Shown here one piece after another: positions 18,327 to 27,496 of a stretch of 64,000 bases of DNA (its first letter is position 1; every line of letters starts with the position of its first letter). The notes beneath the pieces are model-generated. The model was not told the origin of the DNA and made no database searches. It saw nothing but the letters and a program-made list of their open reading frames with translations. The DNA lies in the NCBI GenBank assembly GCA_944381535.1, contig CALWLN010000025.1, forward strand, positions 1 to 64,000, in the 5' to 3' direction. This DNA is from an uncultured Lachnospiraceae bacterium (GTDB lineage Bacteria > Bacillota > Clostridia > Lachnospirales > Lachnospiraceae). Both the position numbers and the translations under genes were made by a program.

Positions 18327-18376
18327 AATATCGATATTTCTGGCTATATTATATTATCGAATATCGATATTGTCAA
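18327..18376 (-). promoter_or_regulatory. Perfect sigma-A promoter with twin palindromic operators (padR)
   Basis: Minus-strand TTGACA (18376-18371), 17 bases, TATAAT (18353-18348) is an exact consensus promoter. The palindrome AATATCGATATT occurs at 18360-18371 in the spacer and again at 18327-18338 just past the start point, centres 33 bp apart (three helical turns). Autorepression by the PadR dimer is the natural reading. Confidence 0.8.
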
Positions 18377-18389
18377 TGGTTTTTTGCGG

Positions 18390-18892
18390 TTACTCCTTTA
18401 ATTGAGGCAGATTATTTATGCTTACCATCTCCAATGTCTGTAGCTGCTGTACTGCTAACTGCCGAAGCAATTTCATTATATTGCCATAATATATAACTGG
18501 AATTCCGGTGAAATCCACGTTGCAAAAGACATGGCAATATCGCTATGGTCATAGGTGCCGCCATAACGTCCTGCTTTTGAAGTAATACCGATTGCATTCA
18601 TCTGTGCAATCCACTTTGTTGGCGTCATCACAAACCTATTTAACCCTGCTTCATTTTTAACCGCCTCGAATTGCACACGGTTAAAACTCGGATTATGCAA
18701 CTCCTCCCATACACCTAAAAATTCAATGGTATTTCGGTTACGCATCCAGTTTTGAATCACAAATCTTGGATCATCTTCATTGCGATATTTCGCAATATCC
18801 GTTAAAGAAATGAACTCATTTTCAAAATTTGTTGTTTAGATGCCAATATCAATACCTTTCGCATGTATCGTTTCCTTAACTACTTTCCCCAT
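18390..18892 (-). pseudogene. KilA-N domain gene, inactivated
   Basis: From an ATG at 18892 with GGAGGAAC upstream the frame reads MGKVVKETIHAKGIDIGI, then TAA, then continues as ENEFISLTDIAKYRNEDD and the KilA-N core (WMRNRNTIEFLGVWEELHN, YGGTYDHSDIAMSFATWI). After SPEFQLYI the frame breaks; a C-terminal scrap (LRQLAVQQLQTLEM) follows in another frame. KilA-N genes are DNA-binding cargo of phages and mobile elements. An ochre codon at position 19 plus a deletion near the end make it a pseudogene. AT-rich and foreign-looking next to nrdJ. Confidence 0.8.
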
Positions 18893-18932
18893 TGTTCCTC
18901 CTACCATCCTCTCATAAACCGGCGTATACCAC

Positions 18933-18963
18933 AAAGCAGAAGGGCGGATTTCCCTTCTGCTTT
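18933..18963 (-). terminator. Terminator after nrdJ
   Basis: AAAGCAGAAGGG at 18933-18944 pairs with CCCTTCTGCTTT at 18952-18963, 36 bases past the nrdJ stop. T tracts are short on both strands. Confidence 0.65.
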
Positions 18964-18998
18964 TATGGCTATTGCTCAAATATTACCGCACTTGTATT

Positions 18999-21266
18999 TT
19001 ACAGGCACTTGCTCCATCCGCAGCTCTTGCAGATGTTGCAGCCCTCCTCAAAGACCAGGGGCTCGCCGCACTCCGGGCAGTACATTTTTGCCACGTTGCT
19101 GACCGCCTTGGGCTTGGGGACTTTTTTCACAGGCTTTCCGGTGTCCTCTCCCCGTTTCTGCTTCAGCTCCTCCTGCATTTCCTTGTACATGTCCATAAGG
19201 GCGTTGCCCACAGCCATGGGACAGCATGCGCCCTTGCTGGTATCCTGCCTGGTTACCCTTCTGGCCGTGTAGGAGGGACAGGAACCGCTGGAATTTAACT
19301 GGTCCACGATGGTCTCAATGTCGATGCCTCCCCGAGCGCTGATGGAAATCAGCCGGGACAGGCCCACCATGAAGTTGTTGCAGCCGCCCGTGGAGCCCTT
19401 GCTTAAATAGGTCTCCAGGAGCGCTCCCGTATGGGGGTCGAACAGGGCGATACAGTGGAGGCTTCCGCAGCCGGTGATCAGCTTACGCTTCTTTCCAACC
19501 ACGTCGTCCGTCACCAGAAGGATCTCTCCCCGACCCAGGCCTTCCCCTGCGGTGACCTTCTTCTCAGCCTCCTTTGTGCTTAAGACGCCCAGGCGTTTGC
19601 AGCCGTCCCGGAAAATGGTGATGCCCTTCAGGCCACAGTCAAAGGCGTACATGTAGAGGCTCTCGGTCTCCTCCACCGTAAAGCTGTTTGGCACGTTGAC
19701 CGTGGAGCTGATGGAGGCATCGATATGCTGCTGCCAGATGGCCTGCATATGGATTCTCTGCCGGTAATCCAGGGTCATGGCCGTTACGAAGTAATCCGGC
19801 AGATCCTTATCCTCGCTGATGTTGTGCTGTTTCATGTAGTCCTCCACAATCTTTGTGTAGACCTTGTAGTACACATCCGTACCGTGGAGAGATTCCGTCT
19901 TTCTCTCGTAATAGTTGGCGTAAATAGGCTCAATGCCGCCGGAAATACCCAGCATGGTGGACAAAGTGCCTGTGGGCGCAATGGTGAGAAGCTGAGAATT
20001 GCGAAGGCCGTACTTTTTCACCAGCTCCCTGGTCTGCTCCGAGGTATTTGCCAGGAAAAACGGTGTCTCCATAATCTCTGCCGTGTTGCATTTGGGGAAG
20101 GGCCCCAGCTCCTTGGCCAGCTTTGCGGAGGCCGCAATGGCCGTATCCGCCATGGCAAAGCCGATCTTGTCGCACATGTCCACGGCGTCCTGCTCCCCGT
20201 AGGTAAGCCCCAGCTTTATCAGGGCGTCCGCCAGGCCCATAATCCCCAGGCCGATCTGCCGCCACTGGCCTACGCTCTCCCGCTGCTCCTCCAAAGGATG
20301 CAGAGGCAGTCCCTCCTCCAGCACCTCATTTAAAGCCTTCACGGAGGCTGTCACACACTGCTTGAAGCCGTCAAAGTCAAAGGACGCGTCCTCGGTAAAG
20401 GGCTGCTGCACAAAAGCCGACAGGTTCACACTGCCCAGAAGACAGCTTCCTCCGGCGGGAAGGGGCTCTTCAGCGCAGGGATTTACGCCCGCATAGGAAA
20501 ATTCCTTTGTATTGCTCAAAAGGTTCCAGTCCGTGATACGGTCCCAGAACAGCGCCCCCGGCTCTGCGTAATCCCAGTTGGTCTCCGTAATTTTCCGGAA
20601 CAGCTCCCGGGCATTGACCCACTTCTCGATGACCTCTCCGGTAGTTTCCCGGGTGTAATGAAGCAGATAATCCTCATTTTTCTTCACGGCCTCCATAAAG
20701 TCCTCGTGAATCCGAACGGAGATATTAGCCTTGGTCACTTTTTCCAGATCTGTCTTCAGTTCAATAAATTCCTGCACGTCCGGGTGGGAGCAGTCGATTG
20801 AGATCATCAGGGCCCCCCGCCGTCCGTTCTGCCCGATCAAGGCGGTTACCAGGGAATAAAGCTCCATAAAGGATACGGCTCCGCTGGTCTCCTTGGCCGC
20901 ATTGTTGATTCTGGCTCCCCTGGGGCTTAACTTGGAAACGTCGATTCCGCAGCCGCCGCCGTAGCTGTAAGTCCGCGCCAGCTTCTTGGCGCAGTCAAAT
21001 ATATCTTCAATCTCATCCTCCGGCGGCGCAATGACGTAGCAGTTGGAATAGGTAACCTTCCTGCCCTGCTCGTGCAGCCCCCGGTTGGATAAAATCCTTC
21101 CGCCGAACAAAAATTTCTTCTCTCTGATATAGGCTCCGATCTCCTCGTTTCCGCCGCTGATACGCCCTATCCAGGCATCGAAATCCTCACCCTCGTTGCA
21201 ATATTTTTTCGTCCAGATGTCCTGTCCCAGCTGGTTCTCCTCGCCCAGCCACTCTTCTAATGTCAT
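18999..21266 (-). CDS. nrdJ: Adenosylcobalamin-dependent (class II) ribonucleotide reductase
   Basis: A 755-residue class II reductase converting ribonucleotides to deoxyribonucleotides with a B12-derived radical, independent of oxygen. Visible: YSYGGGCGIDVSKLSPRG, NPCAEEPLPAGGSCLLGSVNLS (active-site cysteine loop), IAPTGTLSTMLGISGGIEP, and a C-terminal zinc-ribbon/redox tail CPECGEPLVFEEGCNICKSC ending GWSKCL. A frame extending to 21311 is ignored because GGAGGGAGAAAC directly precedes the ATG at 21266. Its promoter carries two NrdR-like boxes. No cobalamin riboswitch is evident. The enzyme makes the host B12-dependent for this route. Confidence 0.94.
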   Translation of the reverse strand: MTLEEWLGEENQLGQDIWTKKYCNEGEDFDAWIGRISGGNEEIGAYIREKKFLFGGRILSNRGLHEQGRKVTYSNCYVIAPPEDEIEDIFDCAKKLARTYSYGGGCGIDVSKLSPRGARINNAAKETSGAVSFMELYSLVTALIGQNGRRGALMISIDCSHPDVQEFIELKTDLEKVTKANISVRIHEDFMEAVKKNEDYLLHYTRETTGEVIEKWVNARELFRKITETNWDYAEPGALFWDRITDWNLLSNTKEFSYAGVNPCAEEPLPAGGSCLLGSVNLSAFVQQPFTEDASFDFDGFKQCVTASVKALNEVLEEGLPLHPLEEQRESVGQWRQIGLGIMGLADALIKLGLTYGEQDAVDMCDKIGFAMADTAIAASAKLAKELGPFPKCNTAEIMETPFFLANTSEQTRELVKKYGLRNSQLLTIAPTGTLSTMLGISGGIEPIYANYYERKTESLHGTDVYYKVYTKIVEDYMKQHNISEDKDLPDYFVTAMTLDYRQRIHMQAIWQQHIDASISSTVNVPNSFTVEETESLYMYAFDCGLKGITIFRDGCKRLGVLSTKEAEKKVTAGEGLGRGEILLVTDDVVGKKRKLITGCGSLHCIALFDPHTGALLETYLSKGSTGGCNNFMVGLSRLISISARGGIDIETIVDQLNSSGSCPSYTARRVTRQDTSKGACCPMAVGNALMDMYKEMQEELKQKRGEDTGKPVKKVPKPKAVSNVAKMYCPECGEPLVFEEGCNICKSCGWSKCL

Positions 21267-21276
21267 GTTTCTCCCT

Positions 21277-21330
21277 CCTCTATATTTAGTAGACCTGCTA
21301 CATAATAACACAAGATATAGGTCTTTTCAA
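21277..21330 (-). promoter_or_regulatory. nrdJ promoter overlapped by tandem NrdR-like boxes
   Basis: TTGAAA (21330-21325), 17 bases, TATTAT (21307-21302) on the minus strand. Two 16-bp sequences resembling the NrdR box (acaCwAtATaTwGtgt) lie at 21308-21323 (GACCTATATCTTGTGT, filling the spacer) and 21277-21292 (CTACTAAATATAGAGG). They are separated by 15 bp, the family's typical spacing. Matches are 12 and 11 of 16. Confidence 0.65.
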
Positions 21331-21405
21331 GAGCAGTTGCCCGAAAATATTTCACAAAAATTCCGGTAAGATTTTTTATATTTTTTGTATACGGGGTACC
21401 GCACA

Positions 21406-21433
21406 CAAAAAGAATCCCTCGAAACGGGATTCT
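21406..21433 (-). terminator. Terminator downstream of the small cysteine-rich protein gene
   Basis: AGAATCCC (21411-21418) pairs with GGGATTCT (21426-21433); on the minus strand TTTTT follows. A second perfect stem-loop (21505-21515 with 21520-21530) lies nearer the stop but has no T tract. Confidence 0.7.
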
Positions 21434-21541
21434 CTATGCATGCCGGACTAAAAATCCGCAAAAATCTTCCGCCACAATGTTTTTACAGCCCACACTCCCA
21501 ACCACAGGGCAGGAATACCTTCCTGCCCTGTCCACTTGCCG

Positions 21542-21901
21542 TTACACTGTCATCTGCTCCTTCCTGGCAAGGATCGCCTCTACCGCCGCACAGGCCGGGC
21601 AGTCACAGTAAAGAGCTCCCTGCCCCTTGATCTCTCTGGCATGGGCGGCCACCTCTTTTGCCTTTTCTTCCCCAAACACCTTTTTGCCGCCCTCGGACTC
21701 CGCAAAGGCGATGAGCCCGTCCACGGTGACGATGTCCGCCTCAAGCTCCGCCAGATACTTTTCTGTCTCGGCAGCCTCTTTTTCCGTCCCCGCCGCCGCA
21801 AGCCAGGCCCTGGCCGCCTCTCTCAGTTCCCCGCAGCAGGTCGGAGCCGCTATCAATTCCTTTGATTTTTCCACAACAAAATCCCGTACTTCCTGATTCA
21901 T
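21542..21901 (-). CDS. Small conserved cysteine-containing protein (often labelled Hsp90)
   Basis: A 119-residue, mostly helical, acidic protein starting MNQEVRDFVVEKSKELI. It has a CC pair near residue 22, the segment DGLIAFAESEGGKKVFGEEK and a CDCPACAA motif near the C-terminus that could bind metal. Databases commonly carry this Lachnospiraceae family as 'molecular chaperone Hsp90', but it has none of the Hsp90 ATPase motifs and is far too short. Function unknown. The ATG at 21901 follows AAGGAGA; an upstream in-frame ATG at 21934 lacks such a site. Monocistronic with its own downstream terminator. Confidence 0.75.
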   Translation of the reverse strand: MNQEVRDFVVEKSKELIAAPTCCGELREAARAWLAAAGTEKEAAETEKYLAELEADIVTVDGLIAFAESEGGKKVFGEEKAKEVAAHAREIKGQGALYCDCPACAAVEAILARKEQMTV

Positions 21902-21977
21902 GAGTGTCTCCTTTCTAAAATGGCATAAATTCAAATATGTTTATATTTTACCACTTTCCGTGGGGCTTCACAAGTAT

Positions 21978-24680
21978 TTACAGCCACTCCCCAAATCTGC
22001 GGATATAAATCTTCTTCATTGCGGTCACAAGCGCCATATACCCCAGCACGATCACTGCAAGATACACAAAATAGATCCCCGGAAGCGCGGTAAGCTCCAG
22101 CGCCACCCCCAGAGGGGTGAACGGAATCACCGTGACGATGGCAATTCCCAAAAGGGACAGAAGGGTTACAGGCGCCGAGGCGCAGCTCTGCGCAAATGGA
22201 AGCTTCGGCGTGCGGATCATATGGATGACCAGGGTCTGGCTCCACATGGATTCCACAAACCAGCCGGTCTGGAACAAGGCGATGTACAGCGCCTGGGTAG
22301 CTTCATCGGCCTTTGGTGAAAATAATTGCCCACCGGCAAACATGGGACATATCACAAAATATAAAAGCAGATAGGTGGCTATATCAAAGACAGAACTGGT
22401 GGGACCGATCCACAGCATAAAACGACCGATTCCGGAGGCATCCCATTTCCGCGGCACTTTGAGAAATTCCCTGTCCACATTGTCCCAGGAAATGGCGGTG
22501 CAGGAAATATCGTAAATCAGATTCAGCAAAATCAGATGTATGGACGCCATGGGCAAAAACGGCAGAAACGCGCTGGCAGCCAACACCGAAAACATGTTTC
22601 CGAAGTTGGAGGACGCCGTCATCTTGATATATTTGATCATGTTGGCATAGGTTTTCCTGCCTTCAATGACTCCCTGCTCCAGCACCATCAGATCCTTTTC
22701 CAGAAGTACCACAGACGCGGATTCTTTGGCAATATCCACCGCCGTATCGACGGAAATTCCCACATCGGAGACCTTCATGGCTTCCGCGTCGTTGATACCG
22801 TCGCCCATATAGCCTACGCTGTGACCATTTTCCCGAAGCACCCGGATAATGCGGGCCTTCTGGGAGGGTGACAATTTCGCGAACACGGTAATCTCCTCTG
22901 CGGCCTTTGCCAGCTCCCGGTCACTAAGCGCTTCGGAATCCGGCCCGAGAAGGATTTTGTCCGCATTCAGTCCCACCTGTCTGCAGATGGCGCAGGTAAC
23001 CTTCTCGTTGTCTCCTGTCAGGACCTTCACGTTCACGCCGTATTCCCGCAACGCTTTGATTGCCCCTGCGGTTGTCTCCTTTGGCGGGTCAAGGAACGCC
23101 AGGAATCCGATCAGTACCATCTCTTTTTCATCCTCCACGGAAAACTGGCCCACGGGAGAGGGATTGGTTTTCTGGGCAACAGCAATGACCCGCATTCCCT
23201 TTTCATTCAGTTCATCGGATTTGATAAGCACCTGTTTTCGTACCCTGTCGGTGAGAGGCCGAATCTCACCTCCACACTCGGCGCAGGCGCAGCATTTCAG
23301 CATTTCCTCCACCGCTCCCTTAGTGACCAGCTGCGTTTTGCCCGACCTGTCTTTGACCACAACGCTCATCCTGCGCCGCTCAAAATCAAAGGGAATCTCA
23401 TCCACCTTGGTGTATTTCTGTATCAGCGGCTCCGCCCCCAGCTCCTCCTGCTTTGAGATGACCGCAATATCGATCAGATTTTTCAATCCTGTCTGGAAAT
23501 AACTGTTCAGAAAAGCATGGCGCAAAACCCTGTCATCTGCTTCCCCGTCCACATTCAGATGATATTCCAGTACCACCTTATCCTGGGTGAGAGTCCCGGT
23601 CTTATCTGTGCAGAGAATATCAATGGAGCCCAGATTCTGAATGGAATTCAGATTTTTGATGATCACCTTTTTCTTACTCATTGCCATTGCGCCTTTGGCA
23701 AGGGAAGTGGTGACGATCATCGGCAGCATTTCCGGGGTGAGCCCCACAGCGATGGAAATGGCGAACAATGCCGCCTGCATCCAGTCCCCCTTGGTAAAGC
23801 CGTTGACAAAGAGTACTACCGGCACCATGATCAGCATAAAGCGGATCAGGACCCAGGAAACGGAGTTGACGCCTTTCTCAAAGGTGGTCTTTGGCGGCTT
23901 TTCATTCAGATTCTTTGCCATTGCCCCCAGCATGGTGTCATTTCCTACGGCAATCACAATGGCCTTTGCGCTGCCACTGATCACATTGCTGCCCATAAAT
24001 GCCAGATTTTCCGTATCTGTCAATGCTTCTTTGCGGCTGTCCAGGGCAGCGCGCTTTTCCACCGGCTCGCTCTCTCCGGTCAGTGCCGACTGGCTGAGAA
24101 AAAGGTCTTTGGCGCTGAGTATCCGCACATCCGCCGGTATCATATCACCGGCCGACAAAACCACAAGATCCCCCGTCACAATCTCATCCATGGGGATTTC
24201 CGATTGTATGCCCTCCCGCAGGACACAGGCTGTGGTGTGGATCATGCCCATCAACTTATCCGCCACATTACCGCTGCGCGTCTCCTGCACAAAGCGAAGA
24301 ACGCCGGAGATCACCACCATGGCGGTGATGATGCTCACCGTAGCATAATTTTCATCCCCCGCCTCAGTCAGGATAATGTCCGTAAAAACGGATATGACGG
24401 CCAACGCCAGCAACACCACCGTAAAGGGATTGATGAAAGCGGAGAAAATCCGTTTGATGACAGGATTTTTCCTGCCGTAAGTGAGGATATTCTCTCCATA
24501 TTCGTCCCTTGCATTCTCCACAGCTTTCGGGTCAAGCCCCCTCTGGGTGGTTCCATATTTTTTGAATAATTCTTCTTCCGTATGGGAAGAAGCCCAGTAC
24601 AGTCTTTCCTGCACCTCATAGTTCTTGAACATGCCTGTACCCATCACAGGCGTATTGTATTTTCTGTTTGTTTTCTTCAT
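21978..24680 (-). CDS. mgtA: Magnesium-translocating P-type ATPase MgtA
   Basis: A 900-residue P3B-type ATPase importing Mg2+ down its gradient at the cost of ATP, in the cytoplasmic membrane. Visible: [10 protein letters not shown] (actuator), CTDKTGTLT phosphorylation loop, [38 protein letters not shown] hinge, and the long C-terminal membrane block containing [17 protein letters not shown], characteristic of MgtA/MgtB. The frame extends 56 codons further upstream, but GGAGGT lies eight bases before the ATG at 24680, and MKKTNRKYN is a normal start. It is controlled by an M-box riboswitch about 400 bases upstream, which explains the long leader. Confidence 0.95.
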   Translation of the reverse strand: MKKTNRKYNTPVMGTGMFKNYEVQERLYWASSHTEEELFKKYGTTQRGLDPKAVENARDEYGENILTYGRKNPVIKRIFSAFINPFTVVLLALAVISVFTDIILTEAGDENYATVSIITAMVVISGVLRFVQETRSGNVADKLMGMIHTTACVLREGIQSEIPMDEIVTGDLVVLSAGDMIPADVRILSAKDLFLSQSALTGESEPVEKRAALDSRKEALTDTENLAFMGSNVISGSAKAIVIAVGNDTMLGAMAKNLNEKPPKTTFEKGVNSVSWVLIRFMLIMVPVVLFVNGFTKGDWMQAALFAISIAVGLTPEMLPMIVTTSLAKGAMAMSKKKVIIKNLNSIQNLGSIDILCTDKTGTLTQDKVVLEYHLNVDGEADDRVLRHAFLNSYFQTGLKNLIDIAVISKQEELGAEPLIQKYTKVDEIPFDFERRRMSVVVKDRSGKTQLVTKGAVEEMLKCCACAECGGEIRPLTDRVRKQVLIKSDELNEKGMRVIAVAQKTNPSPVGQFSVEDEKEMVLIGFLAFLDPPKETTAGAIKALREYGVNVKVLTGDNEKVTCAICRQVGLNADKILLGPDSEALSDRELAKAAEEITVFAKLSPSQKARIIRVLRENGHSVGYMGDGINDAEAMKVSDVGISVDTAVDIAKESASVVLLEKDLMVLEQGVIEGRKTYANMIKYIKMTASSNFGNMFSVLAASAFLPFLPMASIHLILLNLIYDISCTAISWDNVDREFLKVPRKWDASGIGRFMLWIGPTSSVFDIATYLLLYFVICPMFAGGQLFSPKADEATQALYIALFQTGWFVESMWSQTLVIHMIRTPKLPFAQSCASAPVTLLSLLGIAIVTVIPFTPLGVALELTALPGIYFVYLAVIVLGYMALVTAMKKIYIRRFGEWL

Positions 24681-24810
24681 GATTCTGTACCTCCAAACGA
24701 TAAAATAATTTACTGCTGCTTGGAAAGGATACAGTGCATGAAAGATTACGGCATTCCTCTGCCTGGCTATGGGCCATGGAAGGCCGCCGGACGCAAAGGA
24801 GCCGCACTCC

Positions 24811-24936
24811 TTAAAGAATCCTATGGTATTGCGGGAGAAGAAGGACACGGCAAGGCCATGGTTTCTTCTCTATTGTGGTCCATATGATTCTACTTCGCTC
24901 CAAAGAGCCTGCACTGCCACTACTTCCCGTGTCCAT
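24811..24936 (-). CDS. Possible 41-residue leader peptide in the mgtA mRNA
   Basis: Between the riboswitch terminator and mgtA an ATG at 24936 with a strong GAGGTGAAAAGA site opens a 41-codon frame ending at 24811. The product (begins [17 protein letters not shown], with a [12 protein letters not shown] stretch) resembles nothing known to me. Its stop lies about 130 bases before the mgtA ATG. It could be a translated leader peptide, by analogy with mgtL of enterobacteria, or a chance frame. Only the ribosome site and position support it. Confidence 0.35.
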   Translation of the reverse strand: MDTGSSGSAGSLERSRIIWTTIEKKPWPCRVLLLPQYHRIL

Positions 24937-25036
24937 TCTTTTCACCTCACTTAACTTCAAAATTTTTATATTTATGTCATCGCCCCAAAGGCGTTATTTT
25001 CATCTATGGGGAAGTCCGGAGAACTTTCCCATAGAA

Positions 25037-25072
25037 CAAAAATATCCCGTATGTCCGGTGAGAACATACGGG
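25037..25072 (-). terminator. Riboswitch-controlled terminator
   Basis: CCCGTATGT (25046-25054) pairs with ACATACGGG (25064-25072), followed on the minus strand by ATATTTTTGT. Directly downstream of the M-box aptamer, as expected for the transcriptional off-switch at high Mg2+. Confidence 0.85.
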
Positions 25073-25091
25073 AGTTAATCGCAACTTCTGT

Positions 25092-25239
25092 GTATTCGTC
25101 TGAGCTTTAGCTTTGTAGGGCGATGAAACTGTGTTATGGTACACCTTGCGTTCGATGTACCCTGTTCAAACCAGCTCATGGTGTCTCCACCATTTTGCGG
25201 CAACAGCCCGTATCCCTGCAGGAGCCTTACCTACCGAAC
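25092..25239 (-). ncRNA. M-box (ykoK) magnesium riboswitch
   Basis: The minus strand carries the M-box landmarks in order: GGTAGGTAAGGCTCCTGCAG near the 5' end, GGATACGGGCTGTTGCC, a variable hairpin (GGTGGAGACACC), GGTACA...TGTACC pairing in the middle, and the closing AAAGCTAAAGCTC followed by ACGAA. M-box RNAs sense Mg2+ and shut off Mg2+ transporters. A perfect T-tailed terminator follows and mgtA is the next large gene, so identity and target are clear. Confidence 0.9.
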
Positions 25240-25245
25240 AACATT

Positions 25246-25274
25246 AAACTAGCACATTTCCGTTTATTTGTCAA
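25246..25274 (-). promoter_or_regulatory. Promoter of the mgtA riboswitch transcript
   Basis: Minus-strand TTGACA (25274-25269), 17 bases, TAGTTT (25251-25246), just before the aptamer. It overlaps the stop region of the upstream ABC ATPase gene. Confidence 0.6.
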
Positions 25275-25917
25275 TCCCGGAAAAGGTTTTCTTTAACATG
25301 CCACTATCCATTTCACATACCGTATCGCATAATTCCGAAATATCCAACGGATTGTGGGAACACAATATAATGGTTGTTCCCCGTTGTTTTAAAGCAAGAA
25401 ACAGGCTGCGCATATCTTCCACCCCTTTATTGTCTAGTCCATTCATCGGCTCATCCAAAACCAGAAGTTTGGGATCCTCCATGATCGCCTGGGCAATACC
25501 AAGCCGTTGTCTCATTCCCAATGAGTATTTGCCAACGGGTTTTTTTGATTTACCGTCCAGACCCACCATATCCATACAGAAGAGAACATCCGCTTTTTTC
25601 CTGTGCTTTAAATTTAAAAGCCATTTCAAATTATTGCTGCCGCTCTCTGTTGGAATGAATCCAGGCGCTTCAATCAGCATGCCTGTATCCGGGGCAAAAT
25701 CCACGTCCTTTCCAATGGTTTTTCCAAACACCCGGACACTCCCCGCACTCGGTTTTAAAAATCCCAGGATACATTTCATCATAACTGTCTTTCCGGAACC
25801 GTTTCGCCCCACAATGCCATGAATTTTTCCTGTTTCAAATGAAATGCTTATATTTTTCAATACGGTTTCTTTTCCAAAAGATTTTGATAGTCCCATCACT
25901 TCTACTGCATTAGTCAT
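25264..25917 (-). CDS. ABC transporter ATP-binding protein
   Basis: A 217-residue ATPase subunit: Walker A GRNGSGKTVMMK, signature YSLGMRQRLGIAQAIM, Walker B LLVLDEPMNGLD, H-loop CSHN. The signature is close to BcrA/LanF-type exporters of peptide antibiotics. It overlaps the upstream permease gene by eight bases and is the last gene of a lipoprotein-permease-permease-ATPase unit. The substrate is unknown; context with a histidine kinase and regulator suggests antimicrobial-peptide response or immunity. The mgtA promoter begins within its last codons. Confidence 0.9.
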   Translation of the reverse strand: MTNAVEVMGLSKSFGKETVLKNISISFETGKIHGIVGRNGSGKTVMMKCILGFLKPSAGSVRVFGKTIGKDVDFAPDTGMLIEAPGFIPTESGSNNLKWLLNLKHRKKADVLFCMDMVGLDGKSKKPVGKYSLGMRQRLGIAQAIMEDPKLLVLDEPMNGLDNKGVEDMRSLFLALKQRGTTIILCSHNPLDISELCDTVCEMDSGMLKKTFSGIDK

Positions 25918-26809
25918 GACTTCCTCCCGAAAACATAAATTCAGATTTTTTTACAATCCGATACGAACAGGCTAACAGAACAATATTCAGAATCAGGAAA
26001 ACCAAATGCGATTGCATAATACTTGGAAAATTACCATAACCAAAATTATGCATGGCGTAAGCGGCATGATTGAGTGGTGAAATCCAGGCAGCAATGATAT
26101 TTGCCATATATTTTATTTCCTGGGGTATATTAAGCGCGCTCATCAGCTTGTCCGGATTCAGGAGATATGCGTATAAGCTGACCACAATAACCGCTGTAAT
26201 CCCTGCCTTCTTCCCGTGCCTTAAGGAAAAAATAAGGTTGAGGAATGTTAAAAATAAAATATATTGCGCGACTAAGAAAAAAATTGCCCCAGCGCAATGA
26301 TAGGGCGTTGTCAATTTTACCGTTTTCCGTACGACCGTAAGCGCTACTTCAAATTGTTCCGGCGCAAAACTGAGCACTGTCGCCGTATCGCTCCACTGAT
26401 TATTCAGGAAGGAACGGTGCAAAGTAAGAATCATTGCGGAACCTAACAGAAGCAGCGTATAAGTAAAACTGATTATGACGGCTGTCAAAATTTGTCCCAA
26501 AAGCCAGTTTATACGGCCTTTCCGAAACACAAGATAATAGGCGGGAGCGTCCAACTGCGGCATCTGTGAAAGCGGAAGCAGAATCGCCAGCGAGGCAAAC
26601 AAGATACTTTCCGCATCCGCAAAACACCAGATAAAGGGTTCAAATATCTGAATATCCGTGTGAAATATACCGGCAAGCTCAATAATCCGCTGTGTAAGAA
26701 AAAAACACAGACAAAATCCTAATACAAATCCACAGATCGTCCGCGGATTTTTACGCATACTGCGCAGATTCCACAGGGTACAGCTTAGAACATGACTTTT
26801 GTTAAGCAT
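25910..26809 (-). CDS. ABC-2-type membrane subunit
   Basis: A 299-residue hydrophobic protein with six predicted membrane segments (near 22-40, 57-80, 98-122, 172-205, 215-235 and 260-280). No catalytic motif; overlap with the ATPase gene and the preceding permease gene identifies it as the transporter's membrane subunit. ATG 26809 is preferred because GAGGTG lies seven bases before it; an ATG five codons earlier overlaps that site. Similar in size and order to BcrB/LanE-type permeases, but sequence similarity is weak. Confidence 0.75.
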   Translation of the reverse strand: MLNKSHVLSCTLWNLRSMRKNPRTICGFVLGFCLCFFLTQRIIELAGIFHTDIQIFEPFIWCFADAESILFASLAILLPLSQMPQLDAPAYYLVFRKGRINWLLGQILTAVIISFTYTLLLLGSAMILTLHRSFLNNQWSDTATVLSFAPEQFEVALTVVRKTVKLTTPYHCAGAIFFLVAQYILFLTFLNLIFSLRHGKKAGITAVIVVSLYAYLLNPDKLMSALNIPQEIKYMANIIAAWISPLNHAAYAMHNFGYGNFPSIMQSHLVFLILNIVLLACSYRIVKKSEFMFSGGSHD

Positions 26810-27494
26810 ATCTTCGCACCTCATACGTTGTCAATATCAAAGTCAGCAGTATCATCAGCAAAAACATTGCCAGCAGCAGCGGCAGTGCAAATGCTGCCTC
26901 AGACAGCCAGACAACAGGGTTCAGATATTCGGCACCAAAAAAGAATCTGGATTGAAACATGGACAGTGCAAAAACAAACATAACGGGAATGATATAGGCT
27001 GACACAATATCTTTTGCAATAAGCGCCCCCATGTTCCCCAGCATGGCAAAGATCGAAGCGGCAATCAGGCGCTGTACCACCAGATGAACCGGAAGAAGGA
27101 CCAAGGAACCTGCCATAAATGAGATTGCGACACTAAATATCATAAGTCCCATACATTGTGATAATACAGCTGATAATAAAATTGCTGTGATTTTACTGAA
27201 CAGGTAAACCCGATAGCCGCAGCGGAAAATGGCATATCGTGCCGCTCCTGTGTTCATTTCCTGAAATATGCTTGCGGAATAGGGCAAAGCGGCCAGTAAC
27301 GGGAGTGACAAAAGATTTCCCTTTCCGCTCAGCATCTCCGATAGCAGACCGGCCACATCCTGGGTGGTCCCATACATTAGGAGGTCTTTCTCCGTCCAAA
27401 TATCAAACCAAAATATGACTGCGGTAAAAACAGCCGCAAGATAAAACCACTTATTTCTATGAAATCGACAAATTTCAGAACGTAACGCACTCAT
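26802..27494 (-). CDS. Second ABC-2-type membrane subunit
   Basis: A 230-residue, six-span hydrophobic protein (FYLAAVFTAVIFWFDIW at the start, ALPLLLAMFLLMILLTLIL at the end). Its ATG overlaps the TGA of the lipoprotein gene and its own end overlaps the next permease, so all are translationally linked. Together the two permeases and the ATPase would form an asymmetric ABC exporter. I do not recognise a closer family. Confidence 0.7.
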   Translation of the reverse strand: MSALRSEICRFHRNKWFYLAAVFTAVIFWFDIWTEKDLLMYGTTQDVAGLLSEMLSGKGNLLSLPLLAALPYSASIFQEMNTGAARYAIFRCGYRVYLFSKITAILLSAVLSQCMGLMIFSVAISFMAGSLVLLPVHLVVQRLIAASIFAMLGNMGALIAKDIVSAYIIPVMFVFALSMFQSRFFFGAEYLNPVVWLSEAAFALPLLLAMFLLMILLTLILTTYEVRRYA

Positions 27495-27496
27495 TT

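Noticed and set aside
21267..21541. Cobalamin riboswitch upstream of nrdJ
   Set aside because: No B12-box-like motif or long structured leader is visible; the promoter lies only about 35 bases from the start codon.
23517..24569. Long plus-strand open frame (350 codons) opposite mgtA
   Set aside because: It is antisense to a fully conserved MgtA reading frame, has no recognisable motif, and shows the His/Arg-rich composition of a GC-driven shadow frame.
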